DNA of 31,998 nucleotides. It comes from CAG-791 sp963629395. Lineage in GTDB: Bacteria; Bacillota; Clostridia; Lachnospirales; Lachnospiraceae. The notes beneath the pieces were generated by a model, which saw only the letters and a list, made by a program, of their open reading frames with translations, was not told the origin of the DNA and made no database searches. The position numbers and the translations under genes are program-made. The stretch is taken from assembly GCA_963629395.1 (NCBI GenBank), contig CAVGIV010000028.1:1-31998 (forward strand), in the 5' to 3' direction. Of this stretch, positions 16,342 through 23,023 are shown one piece after another. How positions within the stretch are numbered: position 1 is the first letter of the stretch; every line of letters begins with the position of its first letter.

Positions 16342-16599
16342 ATGATGAAGAAGTCGATGACAATTACCTTGAAGGATGGCCTGGAGGCCAGACCCATTGC
16401 AGAGCTTGTGCAGGTTGCGAGCAAGTATGACAGCAAGATTTACATCGAGCTGGGAACCAAGCGGGTGAATGCAAAGAGTATCATGGGGATGATGTCTCTG
16501 GAGCTGGACAATGGCGATGAGATGACGGTTTCGGCGGACGGAGACGACGAAGAGGCTGCTATTCGTGATATCGAGGCTTTTATTACAGCGGCTAAATGA
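16342..16599 (+). CDS. HPr-like protein lacking His15 (Crh-like)
   Basis: The 85-residue protein has the HPr fold signature but not the phosphocarrier histidine. The active-site motif reads GLEARP instead of GLHARP, so position 15 is Glu and PTS phosphotransfer from Enzyme I should be impossible. The regulatory motif NAKSIMGMMSL is intact with Ser46, the HprK target. This pattern parallels Bacillus Crh, which has Gln15 and Ser46 and acts as a CcpA corepressor. The start at 16342 has AGGAGG 8 bases upstream; a GTG at 16321 precedes the ribosome binding site and is not used. It ends the hprK-murB-rapZ-whiA cluster before a terminator, the same position crh has after yvcL (whiA). A role as HprK-dependent regulator is inferred. 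Confidence 0.92.
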   Translation: MMKKSMTITLKDGLEARPIAELVQVASKYDSKIYIELGTKRVNAKSIMGMMSLELDNGDEMTVSADGDDEEAAIRDIEAFITAAK

Positions 16600-16627
16600 A
16601 TCGGCCTGCATGGAAATGAATGACAAT

Positions 16628-16660
16628 GACGTCTTTGGAGTGGTTCCGAGGACGTCTTTT
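16628..16660 (+). terminator. Terminator or attenuator between the HPr-like gene and the ABC operon
   Basis: GACGTCTTTGGA (16628-16639) pairs with TCCGAGGACGTC (16645-16656), a 12-bp stem with two G-T pairs and a 5-base loop, followed by TTTT. The AAGGAGG of the next gene begins only 5 bases later, leaving no room for a promoter between them. Confidence 0.85.
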
Positions 16661-16677
16661 GTTATAAGGAGGATATT

Positions 16678-17775
16678 ATGAAAAAAAGACTGTTGGCGAT
16701 GGCAATGACAACCGGCATGGCGGCGATGCTGCTGGCGGGATGCGGCGCTTCGGATTCTTCGACGGATGCTGCACAGACAGCGGAAACGGCAGCAACAGCA
16801 GAGACTTCAGAGGACGCTGGGAGCGACGCAACCTACAAGGTTGGAATTGTTCAGTATATGGATCACGCTTCTCTGAATCAGATTACGGAATATGTGGAAA
16901 AGGAGCTGGATGCGAAGGCGGAAGAGTGCGGCGTTGTCTTTGATTATGAGAATTATTTTATCAACGGACAGGGCGATGCCACGATTATCAGCCAGGGCCT
17001 GGCGCAGCTTAAGGACGACGGCGTTGATACGGTCATTTGCGTGGCTACTCCCACTGCACTGACAGCACAGTCTACCTTTGAAGGAACCGACACGCCGATC
17101 GTTTTCTCGGCGGTAACAGATCCGGTGGGTGCAGGTCTTGTGGCCTCTATGGAAGCTCCTGGCGGGAATATTACCGGAACAAGCGATGCGCTGAATACAG
17201 AGGCGATTATGGAGCTCATTTTTGCACAGAATCCGGAGGCAGATAAGATCGGACTGCTGTATTCCACCAGCGAGGATTCCTCCACACAGGCAATCGCGGA
17301 TGCCAAGGCTTTTCTGGATGAGAAGGGTGTCACATACGTAGAAAAAACGGGAACCAATACCACAGAAGTCAGCCAGGCAGCGGATGCTCTGATTGCAGAC
17401 GGCGTGGATGCCATCTTTACGCCCACAGACAATACGGTTATGAGTGCAGAGCTTTCCATCTATGAGAAGCTGGAGGATGCCGGAATTCCTCATTATACCG
17501 GCGCAGACTCCTTTGCACTGAATGGTGCATTTCTTGGCTTTGGAATCAACTACGCGGATCTTGGAACGGAAACGGCAGATATGGTGGTGAATATTCTGGT
17601 CAACGGACAAAAGCCGGCGGAATATTCGGTGGTCACACTTGACAGCGGTATTGCAACCATCAACACAGAGACAGCAGAAAAGCTTGGATATGACCTTTCG
17701 GCTGTTGAGGAAGCCTTCCAGCCGTTCTGCTCTGAGATCGTCGAGACCAAGACGGCAGAGAACTTCGAAGAGTAA
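16678..17775 (+). CDS. ABC transporter substrate-binding lipoprotein (TrpX family)
   Basis: This 365-residue protein has a lipoprotein signal (MKKRLLAMAMTTGMAAMLLA) with lipobox LAGC and lipidated Cys22, then a Ser/Thr/Ala-rich linker to about residue 50. The body starts YKVGIVQYMDHASLNQI and contains VDTVICVATPTALTAQS, IVFSAVTDPVGAGL and IFTPTDNTVMS, characteristic of the ABC_sub_bind/TrpX family (COG2984 type). It would sit on the outer face of the membrane and feed the permease and ATPase encoded next. Characterised relatives bind tryptophan or other aromatic amino acids, but many are unassigned, and no T-box leader is present here. AAGGAGG lies 5 bases before the ATG. Confidence 0.93.
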   Translation: MKKRLLAMAMTTGMAAMLLAGCGASDSSTDAAQTAETAATAETSEDAGSDATYKVGIVQYMDHASLNQITEYVEKELDAKAEECGVVFDYENYFINGQGDATIISQGLAQLKDDGVDTVICVATPTALTAQSTFEGTDTPIVFSAVTDPVGAGLVASMEAPGGNITGTSDALNTEAIMELIFAQNPEADKIGLLYSTSEDSSTQAIADAKAFLDEKGVTYVEKTGTNTTEVSQAADALIADGVDAIFTPTDNTVMSAELSIYEKLEDAGIPHYTGADSFALNGAFLGFGINYADLGTETADMVVNILVNGQKPAEYSVVTLDSGIATINTETAEKLGYDLSAVEEAFQPFCSEIVETKTAENFEE

Positions 17776-17791
17776 GCTGCTTTTGCACAAT

Positions 17792-17811
17792 CCATTCTGA
17801 CACAGGAATGG
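17792..17811 (+). other. Hairpin between the binding-protein and permease genes
   Basis: CCATTC and GAATGG form a perfect 6-bp stem with an 8-base loop, 17 bases after the binding-protein stop. There is no T-tract. It may protect the 3' end of the upstream message. Confidence 0.45.
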
Positions 17812-17827
17812 AAATAGTATAGAATGG

Positions 17828-17859
17828 GATGCAGGTCCTTCGACGGGACCTGCATCTTT
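17828..17859 (+). terminator. Intra-operon terminator-like hairpin
   Basis: GATGCAGGTCC (17828-17838) and GGACCTGCATC (17846-17856) form a perfect 11-bp stem with a 7-base loop, followed by TTT, CGCA and TTTT. It sits between binding protein and permease genes and probably gives partial termination, so that the binding protein is made in excess. Confidence 0.7.
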
Positions 17860-17881
17860 CGCATTTTAGGGGGATATCAAC

Positions 17882-18832
17882 GTGTCATTTGCAATCATTC
17901 AGACAGCCCTGGACAATGGCTTGATTTTTGGTCTGGTGGCGTTGTCCTTATTTATCAGCTTCAGCATACTGGATATCTGCGATCTTTCAACAGATGGCTG
18001 CTATATGTTGGGGGCGGCGGTTGGCGTAGCTGTCACAATTTCCGGCCATCCGCTCCTTGCCATTCCGGCATCGATGCTGGCAGGCATCTGCTCCGGTTAT
18101 GTTACGGCACTTCTGCAGACGAAGTTCGGCGTGCCGAGCATTCTGGCGGGAATCATTGTTAATACAGGCCTTTATACAATTAACCTGCTGGCGATGGGGA
18201 TGAAGACCAATCTGAACATTGTAGGCAGTCCTACAATCTATGATTTGTTTAAATCACTGAATGAAAGTGCATTCTGGACCACCTGGAGCCGTTCGATTTT
18301 GCTGCTGATTCTGGTGGGGGTGCTTTGCATTCTGGTTTATAGATTTCTGGGAACCAGGCTTGGCTTGTCGGTTCGGGCAACCGGAGACAGCATTGCTATG
18401 GTGCGGGCGAGCTCCATCAATCCATCGGTGACGATTACGGTGGGCCTGTGCATGTCCAACGCGCTGACAGGACTTGCCGGATGCCTGATTGGCCAGTACA
18501 ACAAGAACGCAGAGATTAATATGGGAACCGGCATGGTCACCATTGCGCTGGCGTCTCTGATCATCGGTCAGACACTATTTGGACGGGGGAAAATGCTGAC
18601 CAGAATCCTGGGAGTTGTAGCCGGGTCGATTATCTACCGCTTTATTATTGCGCTGGCGCTTCGACTGAACGTCCCGACACAGGCATTTAAGCTGGTATCG
18701 GCGTTAATCGTTGCAGTTGCCATTGCAGCACCTGCCGCGCAGCAGATGCTTCGCAACAGAGAGAAAAAGAAGGCTGCCATTCGGGAACGGAAGGCGGAGA
18801 TTGCGAAAAGAAAAGAGGGACAGCATGCTTAA
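17882..18832 (+). CDS. ABC transporter permease (TrpY family)
   Basis: A 316-residue membrane protein with about eight hydrophobic segments, of the branched-chain/ribose-type permease superfamily and the TrpY (COG4120-like) group. Conserved features include the start LDNGLIFGLVALSLFISFSILDICDLSTDG (family-type first loop) and GVPSILAGIIVNTGLYTINLL. LGLSVRATGDSIAMVRASSINP is the cytoplasmic loop that contacts the ATPase. The C-terminal 30 residues are highly charged (KKKAAIRERKAEIAKRKEG). It starts at GTG (17882) with AGGGGGA 7 bases upstream and overlaps the ATPase gene by 8 bases. It forms the pore of the importer with the flanking genes. Confidence 0.93.
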   Translation: MSFAIIQTALDNGLIFGLVALSLFISFSILDICDLSTDGCYMLGAAVGVAVTISGHPLLAIPASMLAGICSGYVTALLQTKFGVPSILAGIIVNTGLYTINLLAMGMKTNLNIVGSPTIYDLFKSLNESAFWTTWSRSILLLILVGVLCILVYRFLGTRLGLSVRATGDSIAMVRASSINPSVTITVGLCMSNALTGLAGCLIGQYNKNAEINMGTGMVTIALASLIIGQTLFGRGKMLTRILGVVAGSIIYRFIIALALRLNVPTQAFKLVSALIVAVAIAAPAAQQMLRNREKKKAAIRERKAEIAKRKEGQHA

Positions 18833-19649
18833 AGTTGAGCAGATTTCCAAAACCTTTTATCCCGGAACAATCAATGAAAAAAAGGCGCTGGATTGCGTAA
18901 GCCTTGAACTGCGGGATGGTGATTTCGCAACGATTGTCGGCTCCAACGGAGCCGGAAAATCCACGTTTTTCAATGCGGTGGCAGGTACCTTTATTACGGA
19001 CAGCGGATATATCGAGCTGGACGGGACGGACATTACCTTCATGCAGGAGCATAAAAGAAGCCAGTTTATCGGACGTCTCTTTCAGGATACAAAGATGGGA
19101 ACGGCACCGCACATGACCATTGAGGAGAATCTTTCCGTTGCATTTTTGAGAGCGTCTGCGTCAAGAAATACGTTTATGGGGCGCCTGGCACAGGATTTTT
19201 CACGTATCAGCCGGAAGGAAAAGCAGCTTTTCCGTGAGAGACTTTCACTCCTTGGAATGGGGCTGGAGGATCGCATGGAAACGCAGGTTGGCCTTTTGTC
19301 CGGAGGACAGCGACAGGCGCTTACGCTCTTGATGGCTACCATTGTAACGCCGAAGCTTCTTCTTCTGGATGAGCATACAGCAGCACTGGATCCTGCCACA
19401 GCGGAGGTTGTGCTGCGTCTGACAAAGGAAATTGTGGCAGAACGGCAGATAACCTGCCTTATGGTGACGCACAATATGCATCAGGCACTGGAGATGGGCA
19501 ATCGCACTCTGATGATGGATAATGGGCATATTGTATTGGATATTCAGGGAGAGGAACGCAGCCATATGACAGTGGATTCTCTTTTGAAACGGTTTGCGGA
19601 AAGCGCAGGGCAAGGGCTTGACAATGACCGGATATTGCTGTCGCAATAG
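18825..19649 (+). CDS. ABC transporter ATP-binding protein (TrpZ family)
   Basis: This 274-residue cytosolic ATPase energises the importer. It has Walker A GSNGAGKS (39-46), Q-loop Gln87, signature LSGGQRQ (158-164), Walker B LLLLDE (178-183) and the switch His216 in VTHN. The start chosen is the ATG at 18825, preceded by GAGGGA and overlapping the permease end by 8 bases; a longer frame extends into the permease gene but lacks a ribosome binding site. SRISRKEKQLFRERL and GLLSGGQRQALTLLMA resemble the ATPases found with TrpX/TrpY systems. Substrate is not determinable from this subunit. Confidence 0.94.
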   Translation: MLKVEQISKTFYPGTINEKKALDCVSLELRDGDFATIVGSNGAGKSTFFNAVAGTFITDSGYIELDGTDITFMQEHKRSQFIGRLFQDTKMGTAPHMTIEENLSVAFLRASASRNTFMGRLAQDFSRISRKEKQLFRERLSLLGMGLEDRMETQVGLLSGGQRQALTLLMATIVTPKLLLLDEHTAALDPATAEVVLRLTKEIVAERQITCLMVTHNMHQALEMGNRTLMMDNGHIVLDIQGEERSHMTVDSLLKRFAESAGQGLDNDRILLSQ

Positions 19650-19657
19650 ATACCCCT

Positions 19658-19692
19658 AAAAAAGGGAGGATGCCGGAAACCTTTCGGCTCCC
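19658..19692 (-). terminator. Minus-strand terminator-like hairpin after the ABC operon
   Basis: On the minus strand GGGAG-CCG pairs with CGG-4-CTCCC (19664-19692) and runs straight into TTTTTT (19663-19658). An overlapping, mutually exclusive stem, ATGCCGG/CCGGCAT (19670-19697), is also possible. On the plus strand there is no T-tract, yet all neighbouring genes are on the plus strand. Confidence 0.45.
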
Positions 19693-19721
19693 GGCATATT
19701 ATGAAAAAGTTATTAATGATA

Positions 19722-19750
19722 TTGGCTTGCTTCTATGGTTTTACTATATG
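19722..19750 (+). promoter_or_regulatory. Candidate promoter for the acetyltransferase-aminotransferase-uppP genes
   Basis: TTGGCT (19722-19727), a 17-base spacer and TATATG (19745-19750) match four of six bases in each box. It lies 71 bases before the first ATG. Confidence 0.4.
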
Positions 19751-19771
19751 GGAGAATCGTGTCCGAATAAT

Positions 19772-19791
19772 GGTAACAGCGTGAAGTTACC
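19772..19791. repeat. Inverted repeat downstream of the candidate promoter
   Basis: GGTAAC and GTTACC flank an 8-base centre. The position, about 20 bases downstream of the candidate -10 box and 30 before the ATG, would suit an operator or a leader hairpin. Confidence 0.4.
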
Positions 19792-19821
19792 TTGAATAAA
19801 ATATGAACAAATCATGAATGC

Positions 19822-20772
19822 ATGGCGATGAATAGAAATGAAATCATAATGGAGCTGTTTTTCTGCCTGGATGAGAGATATGCCTGCCGGGAGCGGGGGG
19901 AGGAGGTGCAGCGGTGCTGCCGGGAACTGCCGCTGCAGGGAATTTCTGTTCATATCTGCACAGATCCTAAGGAGGATGCAGCAGCGAAGCTGCCTGTCTG
20001 CAGGCGGGCAGAACAGAAACTGCAGGAACGGCAACTGCAGGCGGACGGCGGCAGCCTGTATCTTGCGGATTCGGTACATACATACCAAAGCTGCCGCGAA
20101 AAAGGGCTCCTTGCCGCAGGCTATCTTCACGCCGGAAATCAGCAGGAGCCGTTCCCGGGGACGGAGTACATTCTCATGCAGCCGGATGAGGTCTCTGCGG
20201 ATTCCTACTGCAAGATATGGCAGAGGCTTGCGGGGATGCCGTGGACAATAGCAAAAACAAGGCATTTGGTGCTTCGAGAGGTCTCTCCGGACGATTACAG
20301 GGCGTTGTACTCGTTGTATGATGCAGAGGCCAACCGTTTCCTGACACCGCTTTCCGGTGATCGCGAGAAGGAACAGGAAATCCTGCGGGCCTATGCGGAG
20401 AATATTTATCGCTTTTATGGTTATGGAATGTGGGGGATCTGGGAAAAGACCAGTGCTGAGCTGATTGGAAGGGTTGGCTTTGCTCCGCCGGTAAACGCAG
20501 AGGGAATACCGGAGCTGGGCTATCTTGTGCGGAAGGACTGCCGAAGGAAGGGATATGCCAGGGAGGCAGCAGAGGCTGCTCTGGCTTTTGCAAGAGATGA
20601 GCTGGGGATGGCGGAGGTGGCTTTGCAGACAAATACGGTAAACAAGGCCTCCATTGCACTGGCAAGAGCACTTGGGTTTCAAATAACAAAAAAAACGGAG
20701 GACAGTGCAGAGGGTGAAGTGCTGTGCTGGACAAAGAGGCTTCTTGGCGAGCAGAAAGGATATCATGATTAA
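19822..20772 (+). CDS. GNAT acetyltransferase with extra N-terminal domain
   Basis: Residues 146-308 of this 316-residue protein form a GNAT (RimJ/RimL-like) N-acetyltransferase: TRHLVLREVSPDDY, YRFYGYGMWGIWEK, ELIGRVGF, ELGYLVRKDCRRKGYA (acetyl-CoA loop at 240-246) and NKASIALARALGF. Residues 1-140 are a separate domain containing GGSLYLADSVHTYQSCREKGLLAAGY (77-102), which resembles the C-terminal part of a HAD-like domain (Asp, then helix, then small-residue strand) but without complete HAD catalytic motifs. Substrate is unknown. No good ribosome binding site precedes the ATG at 19822, and the ATG at 19828 is an equal candidate. It overlaps the aminotransferase gene by 8 bases. Confidence 0.85.
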   Translation: MAMNRNEIIMELFFCLDERYACRERGEEVQRCCRELPLQGISVHICTDPKEDAAAKLPVCRRAEQKLQERQLQADGGSLYLADSVHTYQSCREKGLLAAGYLHAGNQQEPFPGTEYILMQPDEVSADSYCKIWQRLAGMPWTIAKTRHLVLREVSPDDYRALYSLYDAEANRFLTPLSGDREKEQEILRAYAENIYRFYGYGMWGIWEKTSAELIGRVGFAPPVNAEGIPELGYLVRKDCRRKGYAREAAEAALAFARDELGMAEVALQTNTVNKASIALARALGFQITKKTEDSAEGEVLCWTKRLLGEQKGYHD

Positions 20773-21952
20773 CGAACATTATCTGGAAATGCTGGGGCAT
20801 AAATCGGTTATTCGCGAGCTGGCGGAATATGCAGCGGCACGCGGAAAGGAAGTCGGATATGAAAACGTATTTGATTTCAGCTTGGGAAATCCGTCGGTTC
20901 CTGCGCCGAAAAGCTTTACGGATGCAGCAATCAAGTGCCTGGAAACTCTGGAACCCATACAGCTGCATGGGTATAGCCCGAGCCTTGGAATTCCGGAGGT
21001 AAAATCCAAAATTGCGGCATCCTTAAACCGCCGGTTTGGAATGCAGTATGGACCTGAGCACATTTTTCCGACCTCCGGCTGTGCCGGTGCAATTGCACAT
21101 GCACTTCGCGTGGTAACAAAGCCGGGGGACAAGGTCCTGGTGCAGGCACCGTTTTTTCCGGAATATGTGCCATACATCAATGATACAGGTGCGGAGATTG
21201 CAATTGTTCCGGCACGCTTTGAGGATTTTCAGGTTAATTTTCGGGCGCTGGAGGAGCTCCTGGTGCCGGGCGTGGCGGCTGTTCTGATCAACTCGCCGAA
21301 CAATCCTTCTGGTGTGTCGTATTCTGAGGAGACATTGAAGAAGCTTGCCGTACTTCTTACGGAGAAGTCAAAGGAACTGGGGTATCCGCTGTTTTTGATT
21401 TCGGATGAGCCCTATCGGGAAATTGCCTTCGATGGAGAGGAGATACCCTATCCGGCACGCTATTATGATAATACGCTGACGTGCTACTCCTTCTCGAAGT
21501 CGCTCTCTGTTCCCGGAGAACGTATCGGATATGTGGCAGTGAATCCTGCATGCGATCATGCAAATGACATTGTACCGATGTGCGGACAGATATCCAGAGG
21601 CATTGGACACAACTGCCCGTCCTCACTGATTCAGCTGGCAGCCGCGGAGGCGGTGGATGATACGGCAGATCTTTCGGTATATGAAATCAACCGGAACCTT
21701 CTGTATGACTGCTTTGTTGAATTGGGCTTTGAAGTGCAAAAGCCTAACGGAACCTTTTATATCATGCCGAAGGCGCTGGAAGAGGATGCGGTAGCATTTT
21801 GCAGGAAGGCACTGCAGTATGATCTTGTTTTTGTTCCGTGTGAAGGCTTTCATGCGCCGGGATATTTTCGCGTGGCATACTGCATTGACACGGAAAAAGT
21901 GGAACGATCATTGGCAGCAATCCGGCGCTTTGTAAAAGAGGTCTATCGATAA
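20765..21952 (+). CDS. PLP-dependent aminotransferase, class I/II
   Basis: A 395-residue fold-type I aminotransferase. The motifs are FDFSLGNPSVPAP (36-48), TSGCAGAIAHAL (103-114), NSPNNPSG (176-183), SDEPYRE (213-219) and the Schiff-base Lys245 in YSFSKSLSVPGERIGY (241-256). FRVAYCID near the C-terminus carries the Arg expected to bind the substrate carboxylate. The ATG at 20765 has AAAGGA just upstream; a longer frame into the acetyltransferase gene has no ribosome binding site. The subgroup resembles aspartate/tyrosine-type enzymes of Clostridia, but the amino acid cannot be assigned. Coupling by overlap to the acetyltransferase suggests joint expression. Confidence 0.93.
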   Translation: MINEHYLEMLGHKSVIRELAEYAAARGKEVGYENVFDFSLGNPSVPAPKSFTDAAIKCLETLEPIQLHGYSPSLGIPEVKSKIAASLNRRFGMQYGPEHIFPTSGCAGAIAHALRVVTKPGDKVLVQAPFFPEYVPYINDTGAEIAIVPARFEDFQVNFRALEELLVPGVAAVLINSPNNPSGVSYSEETLKKLAVLLTEKSKELGYPLFLISDEPYREIAFDGEEIPYPARYYDNTLTCYSFSKSLSVPGERIGYVAVNPACDHANDIVPMCGQISRGIGHNCPSSLIQLAAAEAVDDTADLSVYEINRNLLYDCFVELGFEVQKPNGTFYIMPKALEEDAVAFCRKALQYDLVFVPCEGFHAPGYFRVAYCIDTEKVERSLAAIRRFVKEVYR

Positions 21953-21992
21953 AACCGCGGCTGTGAGCGGCAAAGGAGAAAGGAAACCGGCA

Positions 21993-22832
21993 ATGATAGA
22001 AATTTTGAAGGCAGCACTGTTTGGCCTGGTGGAAGGAATCACGGAGTGGCTTCCGATCAGCAGCACCGGACATATGATTCTTCTGAATGAATTTGTAAAA
22101 CTGGATGTCTCCACGGACTTCTGGGATATGTTCCTGGTGGTTATTCAGTTCGGCGCAATTCTGGCGGTCATTATTCTTTACTGGAAGACCATCTGGCCGC
22201 TGGGAGTGTATCGACACAGAAAGCGCACACGAATTGTCTGGAAGAAAGAGACCATTCAGCTGTGGATTAAGACGATTGTTGCGTGCATTCCTGCGGCAGT
22301 CGTGGGACTGGCTCTGGATGACTGGCTGGATGAGCATTTGTACAACTGGCTGGTTGTGTCGATCATGCTTATTGTGGTTGGCGTTGTTTTCCTTGTAGTA
22401 GAGAATGCGCAAAAGGATCGCGAGCCGGTAGTGACCAGTCTGAATGATCTTACGATGAAGGACGCATTTCTGATTGGACTTTTCCAGCTTATTGCGGCTG
22501 TTTTTCCGGGGACTTCACGCTCGGGGGCGACCATTGTCGGCGGACTTATTATCGGGGTTTCGCGCACAGTGGCAGCTGAGTTTACGTTTATTCTCGCCAT
22601 TCCGGTGATGGCAGGTGCAAGTCTTTTGAAAATTTTGAAATTCGGTTTTCATTTCAGCGGGATGGAGGCGGCAATACTCGGCGTTGGAATGGGCGTTGCC
22701 TTTGTTGTATCACTGGTGGTGATCCGGTTTCTTATGGGATATATTCGCCGGCATGACTTCAAACCTTTTGGCTGGTACCGCATTGCGCTGGGAGCGCTGG
22801 TCATCCTGTATTTTGGTCTGCTTCGCGGGTGA
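21993..22832 (+). CDS. uppP: Undecaprenyl-diphosphatase UppP (BacA)
   Basis: UppP is an integral membrane phosphatase that recycles undecaprenyl pyrophosphate to the monophosphate carrier of cell-wall synthesis and gives bacitracin tolerance. The 279-residue protein has the two catalytic motifs EGITEWLPISSTGH (14-27) and PGTSRSGATI (172-181), and about seven hydrophobic helices. Start at the ATG at 21993 follows AAAGGAGAAAGGA, spacing 8; a GTG at 21963 would precede that site. Residues 66-90 form a charged cytosolic loop. It is 40 bases after the aminotransferase gene and may be cotranscribed with it. Confidence 0.97.
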   Translation: MIEILKAALFGLVEGITEWLPISSTGHMILLNEFVKLDVSTDFWDMFLVVIQFGAILAVIILYWKTIWPLGVYRHRKRTRIVWKKETIQLWIKTIVACIPAAVVGLALDDWLDEHLYNWLVVSIMLIVVGVVFLVVENAQKDREPVVTSLNDLTMKDAFLIGLFQLIAAVFPGTSRSGATIVGGLIIGVSRTVAAEFTFILAIPVMAGASLLKILKFGFHFSGMEAAILGVGMGVAFVVSLVVIRFLMGYIRRHDFKPFGWYRIALGALVILYFGLLRG

Positions 22833-22845
22833 GTTGTGACAAATT

Positions 22846-22867
22846 AACAAAGAATCAGCCTTGTTTT
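22846..22867 (+). terminator. Possible weak terminator after uppP
   Basis: AACAAAG and CTTGTT form a 6-bp stem with one bulged A, and the pairing runs into TTTT. It starts 13 bases after the uppP stop. Stability is low. Confidence 0.3.
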
Positions 22868-22878
22868 CGGTGAATTTG

Positions 22879-22907
22879 TTGACAGCAAGAAAAGCGTGTG
22901 ATACGTT
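22879..22907 (+). promoter_or_regulatory. Strong sigma-A-type promoter of the DUF6465-type gene
   Basis: A perfect -35 box TTGACA (22879-22884), a 17-base spacer and an extended -10 TG-A-TACGTT (-10 at 22902-22907). It predicts a leader of about 110 bases before the ATG at 23024. Confidence 0.75.
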
Positions 22908-22955
22908 TACCACGTAGATGAGAACACGCAGCACCTTGCGGAGGGGTGAAAACCG

Positions 22956-23008
22956 GATACAGGTGCCGTGTATCTTGCGTAGAGAGTGCCCTTCGATGAG
23001 TCAGGGCA
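22956..23008 (+). promoter_or_regulatory. Structured 5' leader of the DUF6465-type gene
   Basis: Two perfect stems occur in the predicted leader: GATACA-7-TGTATC (22956-22974) and TGCCCT-10-AGGGCA (22987-23008). The second ends one base before AAGGAG (23010-23015). No known riboswitch class was recognised. Confidence 0.45.
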
Positions 23009-23023
23009 GAAGGAGACGTACGG

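Noticed and set aside
16600..16677. T-box or tryptophan leader for the TrpX-type importer
   Set aside because: The gap is only 78 bases, with a single terminator hairpin and no T-box sequence elements.
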